Shown piece by piece: positions 1 to 8,378 of a stretch of 12,009 nucleotides of DNA. The DNA comes from an uncultured Gammaproteobacteria bacterium (GTDB taxonomy: Bacteria > Pseudomonadota > Gammaproteobacteria > UBA9214), in the NCBI GenBank assembly GCA_905480305.1, contig CAJQPV010000115.1:1-12009 (forward strand). Reading direction: 5' to 3'. The translations under genes and the position numbers were made by a program. The number at the start of each line of letters is the position of its first letter. Position 1 is the stretch's first letter. The notes under the pieces were generated by a model. The model worked only from the letters and a program-made list of their open reading frames with translations. It made no database searches and was not told where the DNA came from.

Positions 1-1263
1 TTCAGCTTCAGTGTGGATAACCGTTCCCGCACCTTTTAGCACGGCAACACCCCCGTATTGCTGTGCAATGGCCTGCGCCGCAGCAAGACGGTCTTTTTGA
101 ACAGTTGCAATATCCTGCCCGAGCAGACGCGCGGCCTCGCCCGGATGCGGAATCAGCACCTGTGCATCCGTGTTTGCAGGCGCGCCTGCCAGTAAATTAA
201 GTGCATCTGCATCAATAACGCGTGGTTGCCTGCTTTCCAGTACCATACCCAGCAACGCCTGCGCCCATACAGAGCGCCCCAGGCCGGGGCCAACCACCAG
301 TACATCTGCGGCAGCAAGCAGGCCTTTCAATGCCCGCGCATCGGCAACAGCGTGGCACATCAACTCCGGGCAGACAGCAGTAATAAAGGCGGCGTGTGCC
401 GGATGCGTCGCAACACTGACCAGCCCGGCACCACTGCGCAATGCCGCTTCGCCGGCAAGTCGCACGGCTCCGCCCATACCCTCGTCGCCACCCACAACCA
501 GTACACGGCCGTGCTGCCCCTTGTGCGCCGTGCGTACTCGCGGAGTGGACAGCAGTCCGGGTGGAGCCCTGTCAAGCAGCCGTGCAGCTGCTGTTAGCTG
601 CCGGTATACAGCAGCTGGTACTCCAAGATCGGAAAATACCATATCACCGGCATAGTCAGGCCCCGCCCCGGTGTACAAACCGACCTTGCGACCAATAAAG
701 GTAACCGTCACATCCGCACGAGCCGCTGTACCCGAGACAGCACCCGTGTCGGCCTGCAGGCCGCTGGGTATATCAACCGACAGTAGCGGCAATGAAGATG
801 CATTCAGCTGCTCAACGGCAAGATGCCAATCGCCAGTAAGCGGCCGATCGATACCGCTACCCAGCATGGCATCCACCAGCACGTCGGCCTCCAGCACAAT
901 ACTGCCTGTAAATGGCACAAGCTGCCCGCCGGCCTCAACATAGTCGTTGTATGCCGTTAGTGCATCACCCTGCAAGCGTCCGGCTTCACCCAGTTGCAGC
1001 ACCTGTACCTGCCAATTTGCCGCGTGTGCCAGCCGTGCGACGACAAAACCGTCACCGCCGTTATTACCGGTGCCGCACAGCACTTGCAGCGAACGCGCTG
1101 CCGGCCAGCGTGCCTGCAGACATTGCCAGCAGGCTTCGCCGGCGCGAGACATCAGGGTATAGCCGGGTATGCCCTGCTGTTCGATCGCAATCCGGTCCAG
1201 TTCGCGCACTTGTGCGGCGGTGTACAATGCATCCGGACCGGACCGTTGGCTGTTTAGTTTCAT
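1..1263 (-). CDS. nnr: Bifunctional NAD(P)H-hydrate epimerase / ADP-dependent dehydratase Nnr (3' end beyond the window)
   Basis: Repairs NADHX and NADPHX, the damaged hydrated cofactors: the N-terminal domain epimerises the R and S forms and the C-terminal ribokinase-like domain dehydrates the S form using ADP. Reading from the ATG at 1263, 421 residues are visible without a stop. The YjeF_N domain shows GTGNNGGDGFV (residues 64-74), VDAMLGSG (130-137) and SVDIPSG (162-168). The dehydratase part shows KGQHGRVLVVGG (248-259), GGAVRLAGEAALRSGAGLV (264-282), GPGLG (325-329), DADALN (351-356), PHPGEAARLLG (372-382) and LKGAGTVI (410-417). E. coli Nnr is about 515 residues, so roughly the last 80-90, including the glycine-rich GxGD catalytic motif, lie outside. 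It is divergent from queG, as in E. coli (yjeF/yjeS); tsaE would be expected next downstream. Confidence 0.96.
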   Translation of the reverse strand, partial: MKLNSQRSGPDALYTAAQVRELDRIAIEQQGIPGYTLMSRAGEACWQCLQARWPAARSLQVLCGTGNNGGDGFVVARLAHAANWQVQVLQLGEAGRLQGDALTAYNDYVEAGGQLVPFTGSIVLEADVLVDAMLGSGIDRPLTGDWHLAVEQLNASSLPLLSVDIPSGLQADTGAVSGTAARADVTVTFIGRKVGLYTGAGPDYAGDMVFSDLGVPAAVYRQLTAAARLLDRAPPGLLSTPRVRTAHKGQHGRVLVVGGDEGMGGAVRLAGEAALRSGAGLVSVATHPAHAAFITAVCPELMCHAVADARALKGLLAAADVLVVGPGLGRSVWAQALLGMVLESRQPRVIDADALNLLAGAPANTDAQVLIPHPGEAARLLGQDIATVQKDRLAAAQAIAQQYGGVAVLKGAGTVIHTEAE

Positions 1264-1346
1264 AAAGTGTCCAAACCGGGCAGAGGCCCAGGTCAATTCA
1301 GGATAACAGCAACATACCGTGAAGCACGCAGGAAAATCCAGTCACA
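1264..1346. promoter_or_regulatory. Divergent nnr/queG intergenic region
   Basis: These 83 bases separate the start codons of two divergent genes, so promoters for both should lie here or just inside the coding ends. I could not pick convincing -35/-10 pairs on either strand. An AGGA at 1330-1333 lies 13 bases before the queG ATG, a rather long spacing for a ribosome binding site. The assignment rests on gene orientation only. Confidence 0.35.
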
Positions 1347-2426
1347 ATGAAGACGCCCACGCCAATCCCTGACCCGCATCTCGATTACGCCGCACTCAGT
1401 CGACAGATCAAGCGCTGGGGGCAGGAACTTGGCTTCCAGCAGACAGGAATCACCGATACACGGCTGGATGATGATGAAACATTCCTGCTGCAGTGGCTCG
1501 CCTGTGGCTATCACGGGCGCATGGATTACATGGAACGCCATGGCACCCTTCGCAGCAGGCCCGCCGAACTGGTTCCCGGCACCGTGCGTGTAATCTCGGT
1601 ACGCATGGACTACTGGCCGGGTGATGCCAGGGACGCAGACGCTGTGCTGCAGGACGACACACTCGCCTATCTTTCACGCTACGCGCTGGGCCGCGATTAT
1701 CACAAGGTCATCCGCAAACGGCTGCAACAGCTGGCCAACAAAATTGAATCACTGGCAGGACCTTTTGGCTATCGCGCCTTCACCGACAGCGCACCGGTAC
1801 TTGAAAAGGCGCTGGCACAGAAAGCCGGCCTTGGCTGGATTGGCAAACACACCAACCTGATCAACGAGCAGGCCGGCTCGTGGTTTTTTATCGGCGAGCT
1901 GTACACTAACCTGCCCCTGGAGATTGACCAGCCGGGCGAAAATCATTGCGGCAGCTGTCGCTCCTGCATCGATGCCTGCCCCACCCATGCCATCATCGCA
2001 CCCTACAAACTGGATGCACGCCTGTGTATTTCCTACCTGACAATCGAGTTGCGCGACGCCATTCCGGAGCAACTGCGTGCGCTGATTGGTAACCGTGTGT
2101 ATGGCTGTGATGACTGCCAGCTGGTATGCCCGTGGAACCGCTTTTCCGGTCCCAGTGATGAGTCCGACTTTAATACCCGCCAAGGACTCGACGCCAGCGA
2201 ACTGGTTCAGCTGTTTTCCTGGGGGGAAAGCGAGTTTGAGGAAAACACCCGCGGCAGCGCCATTCACCGCATAGGCTATGAATGCTGGCTGCGTAATATC
2301 GCGGTTGGCCTCGGCAATGCACCCACAACGCCTGCCGTGGTCGCGGCATTGCGTGAGAGGCAATCACACCCGTCGGATCTGGTGCAGGAGCATGTCGAAT
2401 GGGCGCTGCAGCAGCATGCCGAGTGA
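1347..2426 (+). CDS. queG: Epoxyqueuosine reductase QueG
   Basis: Reduces epoxyqueuosine to queuosine at wobble position 34 of GUN-anticodon tRNAs, the last step of Q biosynthesis, using cobalamin and two [4Fe-4S] clusters. The 359-residue protein has the family hallmarks in order: the DUF1730 N-terminal half; FTDSAPVLEK (145-154) with D147 aligned to the catalytic aspartate; GLGWIGKHTNLI (161-172); the ferredoxin-like motif CGSCRSCIDACP (C201, C204, C207, C211); and C227, then YGCDDCQLVCPW (C254, C257, C261). The C-terminal 50-60 residues are helical and HEAT-like, as in the long form of the family (E. coli 379 residues). The ATG at 1347 is the first in frame and gives a normal N-terminus. 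It converges on rsmI; no T-tailed terminator is obvious after the stop, and REP hairpins begin 28 bases downstream. Confidence 0.97.
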   Translation: MKTPTPIPDPHLDYAALSRQIKRWGQELGFQQTGITDTRLDDDETFLLQWLACGYHGRMDYMERHGTLRSRPAELVPGTVRVISVRMDYWPGDARDADAVLQDDTLAYLSRYALGRDYHKVIRKRLQQLANKIESLAGPFGYRAFTDSAPVLEKALAQKAGLGWIGKHTNLINEQAGSWFFIGELYTNLPLEIDQPGENHCGSCRSCIDACPTHAIIAPYKLDARLCISYLTIELRDAIPEQLRALIGNRVYGCDDCQLVCPWNRFSGPSDESDFNTRQGLDASELVQLFSWGESEFEENTRGSAIHRIGYECWLRNIAVGLGNAPTTPAVVAALRERQSHPSDLVQEHVEWALQQHAE

Positions 2427-2450
2427 AAACCCGGCCTGCCAGCGAAGAGA

Positions 2451-2686
2451 ATCGCGGACAAGGTCCGCCCTCACAGGTGCATCGAGTGGCGTAGGAGCGC
2501 ATCGCATGCGCGATTAATTCGGCCCCGGAGCATAATCGCGGACAAGGTCCGCCCTCACAAGTGCATCGAGTGGTGCAGGAGCGCATCTCGTGCGCGATTG
2601 AAATAGCCCCCTGGCATGATCGCGAATCAGGGCCCGCGCCCACAGGTGTGTCTTGTAGCGTAACTGGCACACCGCATGCGCGATAC
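2451..2686. repeat. Three tandem ~84-bp BIME-like units of paired REP hairpins
   Basis: The queG/rsmI convergent gap (2427-2696) contains no gene but six hairpins. Each unit has an inverted-orientation hairpin and then, about 37 bases on, a forward-orientation one. Inverted: stems 2454-2459/2463-2468 and 2538-2543/2547-2552, both GCGGAC-aag-GTCCGC, and a decayed copy starting at 2622. Forward: 2497-2502/2506-2511 (GCGCAT-cgc-ATGCGC), 2581-2586/2590-2595 (GCGCAT-ctc-GTGCGC, one G-T pair), and a decayed one ending near 2684. The inverted stems start at 2454, 2538 and 2622, a period of exactly 84. The linker between the hairpins (CACAGGTGCATCGAGTGG or close) is also shared, so this is block duplication and not chance hairpins. 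Forward flanks read GTAGGA or GCAGGA before the stem and GAT after it, the layout of REP elements linked to REP-associated tyrosine transposases (RAYTs). Confidence 0.9.
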
Positions 2687-2696
2687 AGGTTACAAG

Positions 2697-3557
2697 CTAA
2701 CCGCTATCCTTTAACTTCAGCCCCTCTTCATATAACACATTCTTCGACAGGCCGCTGATTTTCGCTACCAGCCCGGCGGCCTGCTTTAACGGCAACTCCG
2801 CGAGCAACACTTCCAGCATACGCAGGGTTTCAGCATCCACCGCTGAACGTTCACGCGCCTGCGCACCGTGAATCAGCACAACAAACTCGCCTTTCTGCTG
2901 ATCAGCATCGGATTCCACCCGCTGCAGCAGCTCATCGAGCGAACCGTGCAGTATCGTTTCAAAGGTCTTGGTCAACTCGCGGGCCACGGTTGCCTCGCGA
3001 CTCCCACCCAGACAGTCCACCATGTCGCGCAGGCTGGCGCAGATACGATGACTGGACTCATAGATCACCAGCGTAACCGTCACCGCAGCCAGTGCCTGCA
3101 GGCGTTGCTGCCGTGCTGCCGATTTTGATGGCAGAAAACCTTCAAACAAAAAACGGTCCGAGGGCAAACCGGCCACCGACAGTGCCGCAATCAGTGCCGA
3201 GGCACCCGGTACCGGCACTACCCGCACATTGGCTTCACGTGCCGCCCGTACCAGGTAAAACCCGGGGTCGCTGATCAGCGGTGTACCGGCATCCGACACC
3301 AGCGCCAGATCCTCTCCCGCAGCCAGATGCCGCAACAGGCTGGCGGTTATACCTCGTTCATTATGTTCATGTAACGCCATCTGCCGGGTGCCGATGCCGT
3401 AATGTGCCAGCAATTTTTTGCTGTGCCGGGTATCTTCCGCAGCAATTAATGGCACGCTTCGCAACACCTGCAGCGCACGCGCGGACAGATCCTGCAAATT
3501 ACCGATTGGTGTTGCAACCACATACAATACCCCGGCGTTTTGTTGTGCACTGCCCAT
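2697..3557 (-). CDS. rsmI: 16S rRNA (cytidine(1402)-2'-O)-methyltransferase RsmI
   Basis: SAM-dependent enzyme that 2'-O-methylates C1402 in the decoding centre of 16S rRNA; it belongs to the tetrapyrrole (corrin/porphyrin) methylase fold. Seen in the 286 residues: LYVVATPIGNLQDLSARAL (11-29), AAEDTRHSKKLLAHYGI (39-55), LVSDAGTPLISDPGF (86-100), VVPVPGASALIAALSVAGL (113-131), FEGFLPSK (138-145) and VIYESSHRI (164-172). The length is normal for the family (E. coli 286). Start chosen at the ATG at 3557, with AGGA nine bases upstream (plus-strand 3567-3570). The gene is divergent from lpoA, the same arrangement as E. coli yraL/yraM, and its 3' end abuts the REP cluster that separates it from convergent queG. 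Confidence 0.97.
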   Translation of the reverse strand: MGSAQQNAGVLYVVATPIGNLQDLSARALQVLRSVPLIAAEDTRHSKKLLAHYGIGTRQMALHEHNERGITASLLRHLAAGEDLALVSDAGTPLISDPGFYLVRAAREANVRVVPVPGASALIAALSVAGLPSDRFLFEGFLPSKSAARQQRLQALAAVTVTLVIYESSHRICASLRDMVDCLGGSREATVARELTKTFETILHGSLDELLQRVESDADQQKGEFVVLIHGAQARERSAVDAETLRMLEVLLAELPLKQAAGLVAKISGLSKNVLYEEGLKLKDSG

Positions 3558-3640
3558 GCGGCGTCATCCTAGCAAATATCGCAGTCGGACGTATCCGCAT
3601 CAATTTGAGAAAAATAACCGGGGTGAGAATAGAAACCAAA

Positions 3641-3747
3641 TCGCGCACGAGGTGCGCTCCTGCACCAAATGTTACATCTGTAGGAGCGGACCTTGTCCGC
3701 GATTGACCCTGGTGGACAATTTTATTGCGCACGTTGTACGCTCTTGC
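3641..3747. repeat. Cluster of three REP-like hairpins between rsmI and lpoA
   Basis: The 295-base divergent gap (3558-3852) holds three hairpins of the same family as those after queG. An inverted copy has stem 3643-3648/3652-3657 (GCGCAC-gag-GTGCGC, perfect). A forward copy has stem 3686-3691/3695-3700 (GCGGAC-ctt-GTCCGC, perfect) preceded by GTAGGA and followed by GAT. A decayed inverted copy has stem 3727-3732/3736-3741 (GCGCAC-gtt-GTACGC, one mismatch). Both inverted copies keep a trace of the complementary flank after the stem (TCCTGC and TCTTGC). Sitting upstream of both genes, the cluster lies in or near both promoter regions. I see no coding sequence or rnpB-like RNA here. Confidence 0.85.
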
Positions 3748-3807
3748 GCCAACAACAACCGCTGCGTGTGAAGGTACATATATTAAAGGTGGACGCGCTA
3801 TCGGCTT

Positions 3808-3836
3808 TTCAGTAGAGTTTCGGCACTTTTACTGAA
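3808..3836 (+). promoter_or_regulatory. Inverted repeat in the lpoA leader
   Basis: TTCAGTA at 3808-3814 pairs perfectly with TACTGAA at 3830-3836 around a 15-base loop, ending 16 bases before the lpoA GTG start. It could be an operator or a leader hairpin near the ribosome binding region; no T-run follows, so it is not a terminator. A 7-bp arm with a 15-base loop could arise by chance, hence the low confidence. Confidence 0.3.
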
Positions 3837-3852
3837 GAATCAGCCCCATCTC

Positions 3853-5793
3853 GTGAACAGATTACAGACCACATTACGCAAGCTGTTAACCGTCACCCTG
3901 CTTGCCGCCCTTATCGCCGGCTGCAGCAGCGGCGTACGCACCGGCTCCTCCGCTGACAGTCGCCTGCAGAGACAGGCACAATCACTGGAAAGCAGCGGTA
4001 ACTACCAGGGTGCCGCACAATTGTATCTGCAGGCGGCCGCAAAGACCACCGGCAATGACCAGCAGGCACTGCAATTGCAGGCCGCGGCCAGCCTTATTCG
4101 CGGCGAAGACTACATTGGCGCCACGCGACTGCTTGATGAACTGCCGGCGGCACAACTCGGCGGCGAGGTGCGCCAGCATTACGCCATCAACAGGGCCGCC
4201 ATTGCCATTATTGACCAGCGTCCCGTACAGGTACTGTCACTACTGGGCGAAGTACCGGCCAGCGGCCCGTTCATCGCCGACTACCGACGCCTGCGCGCCG
4301 AGGCCTACCTGCAGGAATCACGGTTTTTCCTCAGCGCCCGCGAACGGGTACTGCTTGACCCGCTGCTCATGGACCAGCAACAGCAACTGGAAAACCAGTT
4401 CGCCATCTGGGAGTCACTGAATCGTCTCACCGACACGGAATTGCAAACACTGCGTACCACCTCCCCGCCCGACCCGATGAGCGGCTGGATGGAACTGGTG
4501 GAGCTGACCCGGCTGTACCTGCAGCAACCTGATGCGCTGGCGGACGTGATACCACACTGGCAACAGCGCTACCCGAACCACCCGGCCAGAAAGGTCTTTA
4601 TTCCGGAATTGTTAAAAAGCATGCGTGCCGCAGGCCAGGCACCCGAGCGGCTGGCACTGTTGTTACCGCTGCATGGCAAGCTCGCCGATGCTGCCAGCGC
4701 CATCCGCGATGGCGTATTGGCTGCTTACTACGACACCCCGGCCGCCAGCAGTCGGCCGTCCATACAGGTTTATGACAGCGGCGCGACGCCTGAAGACACC
4801 GTAGCCGCCTACCAGCAAGCCATCACGGACGGTACACAGTTTATTATCGGGCCGTTGCGCAAGGAATCCGTGCATGCACTGGCGACCCTGCCGCAGCTCG
4901 CTGCACCGGTACTGGCACTCAACCAGATCGAAGACACGGCACTGTTTAATACCGCACTGTACCAGTTTGGACTGGCACCCGAAGACGAAGCACGCGAGGT
5001 TGCACGCCTTGCCTGGCGCGAAGGCTTCACCCGCACCATTGCGTTGTTACCAGACACTGACTGGGGTGAACGTGTCTATGCGGCCTTTGCAACCGAGTGG
5101 CAACAGCTCGGTGGCGAGATTCTCGAAGCCGAACGCTACGACAACAGCCGTACCGACCATGGCAAGATCATCAGCAGCGTGCTGAAGCTGGATGACAGCA
5201 AGGCCCGGCAGCAGCAGCTGACACGGCACCTCGGAACTAACCTGGAGTTTGAGCCACGCCGCCGCCAGGATGTCGACTTTGTCTTTTTGGTCGCCTCCTC
5301 CCGGCAGGCCCGCCTTATTCGCCCGCAATTAAGGTTTTACCGCGCCTCATCGCTGCCGGTATACACCACATCAAGGGTCTACAGCGGTCAGCCGGATGCC
5401 AGCAAGGATGCCGACATGAACGGCATCATCTTTTGCGATATGCCGTGGACGCTTGAGAACAGCGGCAGTTCGGATCACCTGCAACAAACCATCAATGCGT
5501 CGTGGCCAGGCAATGCCAGCCGCTACCGGCGGCTGTATGCGCTGGGCATCGACGCCTATCGCCTGACACCGTACCTGGGTGAACTGGGTAACAACATGTT
5601 TGGTGCCTACCATGGCGTTACCGGCAACCTGTCACTCGGTCCACGTGGACATATTAACCGCTCACTGCGCTGTGCAAAATTCAGTCGCGGATTACCAGTG
5701 TTACTCGAACCGACCGTAACCAGTGAGACCGGCGGAGACACGACCAGCCTGCCCGCAGTAACAACACCGCATGGATACACAAACCCGCGGTAA
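3853..5793 (+). CDS. lpoA: Penicillin-binding protein activator LpoA (outer-membrane lipoprotein)
   Basis: LpoA reaches from the outer membrane through the peptidoglycan to stimulate the synthase PBP1A. The 646-residue product begins with a lipoprotein signal peptide: basic N-region (R3, R9, K10), hydrophobic stretch, lipobox IAG-C with lipidated C24, and Ser at +2, which favours outer-membrane sorting. Residues about 35-245 are helical, Gln/Ala/Leu-rich TPR-like repeats. From about 265 (LALLLPLHGKLADAASAIRD) to about 615 it is a periplasmic-binding-protein type I fold, with IIGPLRKESV (331-340) and VDFVFLVASSRQARLIRPQL (474-493, also shared by the family). The C-terminal 30 residues are low-complexity and Thr-rich. 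The start is GTG; no in-frame ATG gives a signal peptide, and the ribosome site is weak. Its stop overlaps yraN by 23 bases. Order and orientation match E. coli yraM. Confidence 0.93.
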   Translation: MNRLQTTLRKLLTVTLLAALIAGCSSGVRTGSSADSRLQRQAQSLESSGNYQGAAQLYLQAAAKTTGNDQQALQLQAAASLIRGEDYIGATRLLDELPAAQLGGEVRQHYAINRAAIAIIDQRPVQVLSLLGEVPASGPFIADYRRLRAEAYLQESRFFLSARERVLLDPLLMDQQQQLENQFAIWESLNRLTDTELQTLRTTSPPDPMSGWMELVELTRLYLQQPDALADVIPHWQQRYPNHPARKVFIPELLKSMRAAGQAPERLALLLPLHGKLADAASAIRDGVLAAYYDTPAASSRPSIQVYDSGATPEDTVAAYQQAITDGTQFIIGPLRKESVHALATLPQLAAPVLALNQIEDTALFNTALYQFGLAPEDEAREVARLAWREGFTRTIALLPDTDWGERVYAAFATEWQQLGGEILEAERYDNSRTDHGKIISSVLKLDDSKARQQQLTRHLGTNLEFEPRRRQDVDFVFLVASSRQARLIRPQLRFYRASSLPVYTTSRVYSGQPDASKDADMNGIIFCDMPWTLENSGSSDHLQQTINASWPGNASRYRRLYALGIDAYRLTPYLGELGNNMFGAYHGVTGNLSLGPRGHINRSLRCAKFSRGLPVLLEPTVTSETGGDTTSLPAVTTPHGYTNPR

Positions 5794-6130
5794 GCAGGCT
5801 GAAGACCGTGCCTGCCGCTACCTGCAGGCACGCGGCTTACAGCTGCTGCAACGTAATTATCATAGCAAGCGTGGAGAAATCGACCTGATACTGCAAGATA
5901 CAGACAGCCTGGTATTTGTTGAGGTACGCTACCGGCGTCACAGCGGTTACGGCTCTGCTGCCGAGAGTGTTGACACACACAAGCAGTCAAAGCTGGTCGC
6001 CTGTGCCCGGCATTTCCTGCAGGCGCATGCCGGGGCCGCCAATCAACCGTGCCGTTTTGATGTGGTTTCTGTAAATGGCAACTCGAATGCCATTGAATGG
6101 ATTCAAAATGCCTTTAGTGCTGCGGAGTAA
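5771..6130 (+). CDS. yraN: YraN family protein (UPF0102, endonuclease-like fold)
   Basis: Conserved small protein with a Holliday-junction-resolvase/restriction-endonuclease-like core; its cellular role is not settled. The 119 residues show GKQAEDRACRYLQARG (7-22), RNYHSKRGEIDLI (28-40), FVEVRYRR (49-56) and CRFDVVSV (94-101). The putative metal-site residues E11, D38 and E51 are present, and EVRYR is usual for YraN proteins, so the site looks intact. The ATG lies inside the end of lpoA (23-nt overlap, other frame) with no clear ribosome site, which suggests translational coupling. gmhA follows after 3 bases. Confidence 0.93.
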   Translation: MDTQTRGKQAEDRACRYLQARGLQLLQRNYHSKRGEIDLILQDTDSLVFVEVRYRRHSGYGSAAESVDTHKQSKLVACARHFLQAHAGAANQPCRFDVVSVNGNSNAIEWIQNAFSAAE

Positions 6131-6736
<606 letters not shown>

Positions 6737-6740
6737 TTAC

Positions 6741-7325
6741 ATGCATTTTTTCAGAACCCTGATCGCCATCACCCTCGTCACCACCCTGCTTGGCGGCTGT
6801 GCTGCCATTGTCGTTACCGGTGCAGCGACCGGCGCGAACGCTGCGCACGACCGTCGCACCCTCGGTGCTTACATTGATGACGAAGGCATAGAACTGAAAG
6901 TCCTGCTCAATGTCACCGAGGACAAGGAGCTCTACAGCCAGGTGCATGTCAATATTATCAGCGTCAACGGCGTGGTACTGCTGGTCGGGCAGGCACCTAC
7001 CGAAGCATTGCGCATGAAGATTGTAGAGATCACCAATGGTGTCGAGAAGGTACGCGTGGTGCACGATGAAATGACCATCGCCGCACCCAATTCCTACATG
7101 ACACGCAGCAGTGATTCGCTAATCACCGCGAAAGTCAAAGGCAGCCTGTTCGGCATCAAGGGACAGGAAGGGTTTGACCCGACACGCGTCAAGGTGGTCA
7201 CTGAAAACGGCATCGTTTACCTGATGGGTATTCTCTACCGCTCGGAAGCCGAGGCCGTTGCCACCAAGGCAAGTCGCGTCAGCGGCGTGCAAAAAGTCGT
7301 AAAACTGTTCGAGTATCTCGATTGA
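6741..7325 (+). CDS. dolP: BON-domain outer-membrane lipoprotein DolP (YraP)
   Basis: DolP supports outer-membrane integrity and binds anionic phospholipids near division sites in E. coli. The 194-residue protein starts at the ATG at 6741, with AGGAG at 6726-6730. A longer reading from an upstream TTG would spoil the short lipoprotein signal, so it was not used. Lipobox LGG-C gives lipidated C20 with Ala at +2. Two BON domains follow: about 46-115, with [20 protein letters not shown] and then [11 protein letters not shown], and about 124-194, with [13 protein letters not shown] and [20 protein letters not shown]. Length matches E. coli (191). It lies 4 bases after gmhA, as in E. coli diaA-yraP, and 25 bases before trhO. 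Confidence 0.93.
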   Translation: MHFFRTLIAITLVTTLLGGCAAIVVTGAATGANAAHDRRTLGAYIDDEGIELKVLLNVTEDKELYSQVHVNIISVNGVVLLVGQAPTEALRMKIVEITNGVEKVRVVHDEMTIAAPNSYMTRSSDSLITAKVKGSLFGIKGQEGFDPTRVKVVTENGIVYLMGILYRSEAEAVATKASRVSGVQKVVKLFEYLD

Positions 7326-7350
7326 CACGCCGATTGCAAGGGTAATTCAC

Positions 7351-8355
7351 ATGTCCCGTTTCGTCGTATGTGCACTGTATAAATTTGTCCGCCTGGACGA
7401 TCACCAGGCGCTGCGCACACCACTGTATGACACCCTGGTTGCCAACCAGGTGCGCGGCACCCTGCTGCTCGCCAGTGAAGGCATCAACGGCACCATTGCC
7501 GGCAGTCGCACAGACATTGATGCCGTGCTGGACTGGCTGCACGGTCAGCCACAGCTGGCTGACATTGTCTATAAGGAATCCCTGACCGACACCCCACCGT
7601 TCAAGCGCACCCGGGTGAAACTGAAAAAGGAAATTGTCACCATGGGTGTGCCGGGTATCGACCCGACACACGTTGTCGGCACCTATGTCAGCCCGCAGGA
7701 CTGGAATGCGCTCATCAGCGACCCCGACGTGCTGTTGATCGATACCCGTAACGACTATGAGGTACAGGTAGGGACTTTCAGGAAGGCTATAAACCCGGGT
7801 ACCGATACCTTTCGCGAGTTTCCGCGCTACGTGAAACAGCAACTTGACCCGAACAAACACAAAAAGGTCGCCATGTTCTGCACCGGCGGCATTCGCTGCG
7901 AAAAATCGACCGCCTTCCTGAAGGAACAGGGGTTTGAGGAAGTATTTCACCTCAAGGGAGGCATCCTTAAATATCTTGAAGAAGTCCCGCAGGACAAAAC
8001 GCTCTGGGAAGGCGAGTGTTTCGTCTTCGATGAACGCGTCACAGTAAATCACCGCCTGCAGCAAGGCCACTATGAGCAATGCCATGCCTGCCGCCTGCCC
8101 ATCACGGAGACCGACAAGGCCAGCGACAAATTCATGCAAGGTGTCAGCTGCCCGCACTGCTTCGACAAGCTGACGGCAAAACAAAAAGCCCGCTTCCAGG
8201 AGCGTGAGAGACAAATGGAGCTGGCAAAACAACGCGGCGAGGCACACATGGGCGATGATGCCAATGAGTATTCAGTGGCGCATCGCGACAGCAAGCGCCA
8301 GAAAAAACAACAACAGAAAGAACAGCAAGCAACAGCCACCGGACAGGCCGTATAG
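7351..8355 (+). CDS. trhO: tRNA uridine(34) hydroxylase TrhO (rhodanese-like, YceA family)
   Basis: Installs the oxygen of 5-hydroxyuridine at wobble position 34 of tRNAs, the precursor of cmo5U/mo5U, by a prephenate-independent, O2-dependent route. In the 334 residues, the N-terminal domain has [17 protein letters not shown] (35-51). The rhodanese domain runs from about [12 protein letters not shown] (127-138) to YLEEVP (208-213), with active-site loop CTGGIRC (177-183) and HLKGGI (200-205). A four-cysteine cluster follows (C244, C247, C267, C270), which looks like a small metal-binding knuckle. The C-terminal 55 residues are highly charged, Lys/Gln/Arg-rich and probably disordered. AAGGG at 7338-7342 is spaced eight bases from the ATG. 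It sits between dolP and the antiporter with gaps of 25 and 23 bases. Confidence 0.94.
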   Translation: MSRFVVCALYKFVRLDDHQALRTPLYDTLVANQVRGTLLLASEGINGTIAGSRTDIDAVLDWLHGQPQLADIVYKESLTDTPPFKRTRVKLKKEIVTMGVPGIDPTHVVGTYVSPQDWNALISDPDVLLIDTRNDYEVQVGTFRKAINPGTDTFREFPRYVKQQLDPNKHKKVAMFCTGGIRCEKSTAFLKEQGFEEVFHLKGGILKYLEEVPQDKTLWEGECFVFDERVTVNHRLQQGHYEQCHACRLPITETDKASDKFMQGVSCPHCFDKLTAKQKARFQERERQMELAKQRGEAHMGDDANEYSVAHRDSKRQKKQQQKEQQATATGQAV

Positions 8356-8378
8356 CAATTATAGCTACGTAACAGTTG

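Noticed and set aside
170..1265. Several plus-strand frames opposite nnr
   Set aside because: The minus strand carries an unbroken Nnr reading from 1263 to the edge with every family motif; the plus frames are its shadows.
1749..2363. 204-codon minus-strand frame inside queG
   Set aside because: It is opposite an intact QueG with all cluster cysteines; no domain or ribosome site supports it.
2170..2670. 166-codon minus-strand frame across the end of queG and the 84-bp repeats
   Set aside because: Its internal repeats (TRCTCEGGPCPR) are translations of the 84-bp DNA units, a multiple of three, and the rest is antisense to queG.
3558..3852. RNase P RNA (rnpB), which lies near rsmI in Pseudomonas
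   Set aside because: The gap is only 295 bases, is partly filled by REP hairpins, and shows none of the conserved rnpB core I would expect.
7279..8247. Long open frame on the minus strand opposite trhO (322 codons)
   Set aside because: It is fully antisense to a gene with clear family motifs and its translation shows no recognisable domain; it reflects codon bias of trhO.
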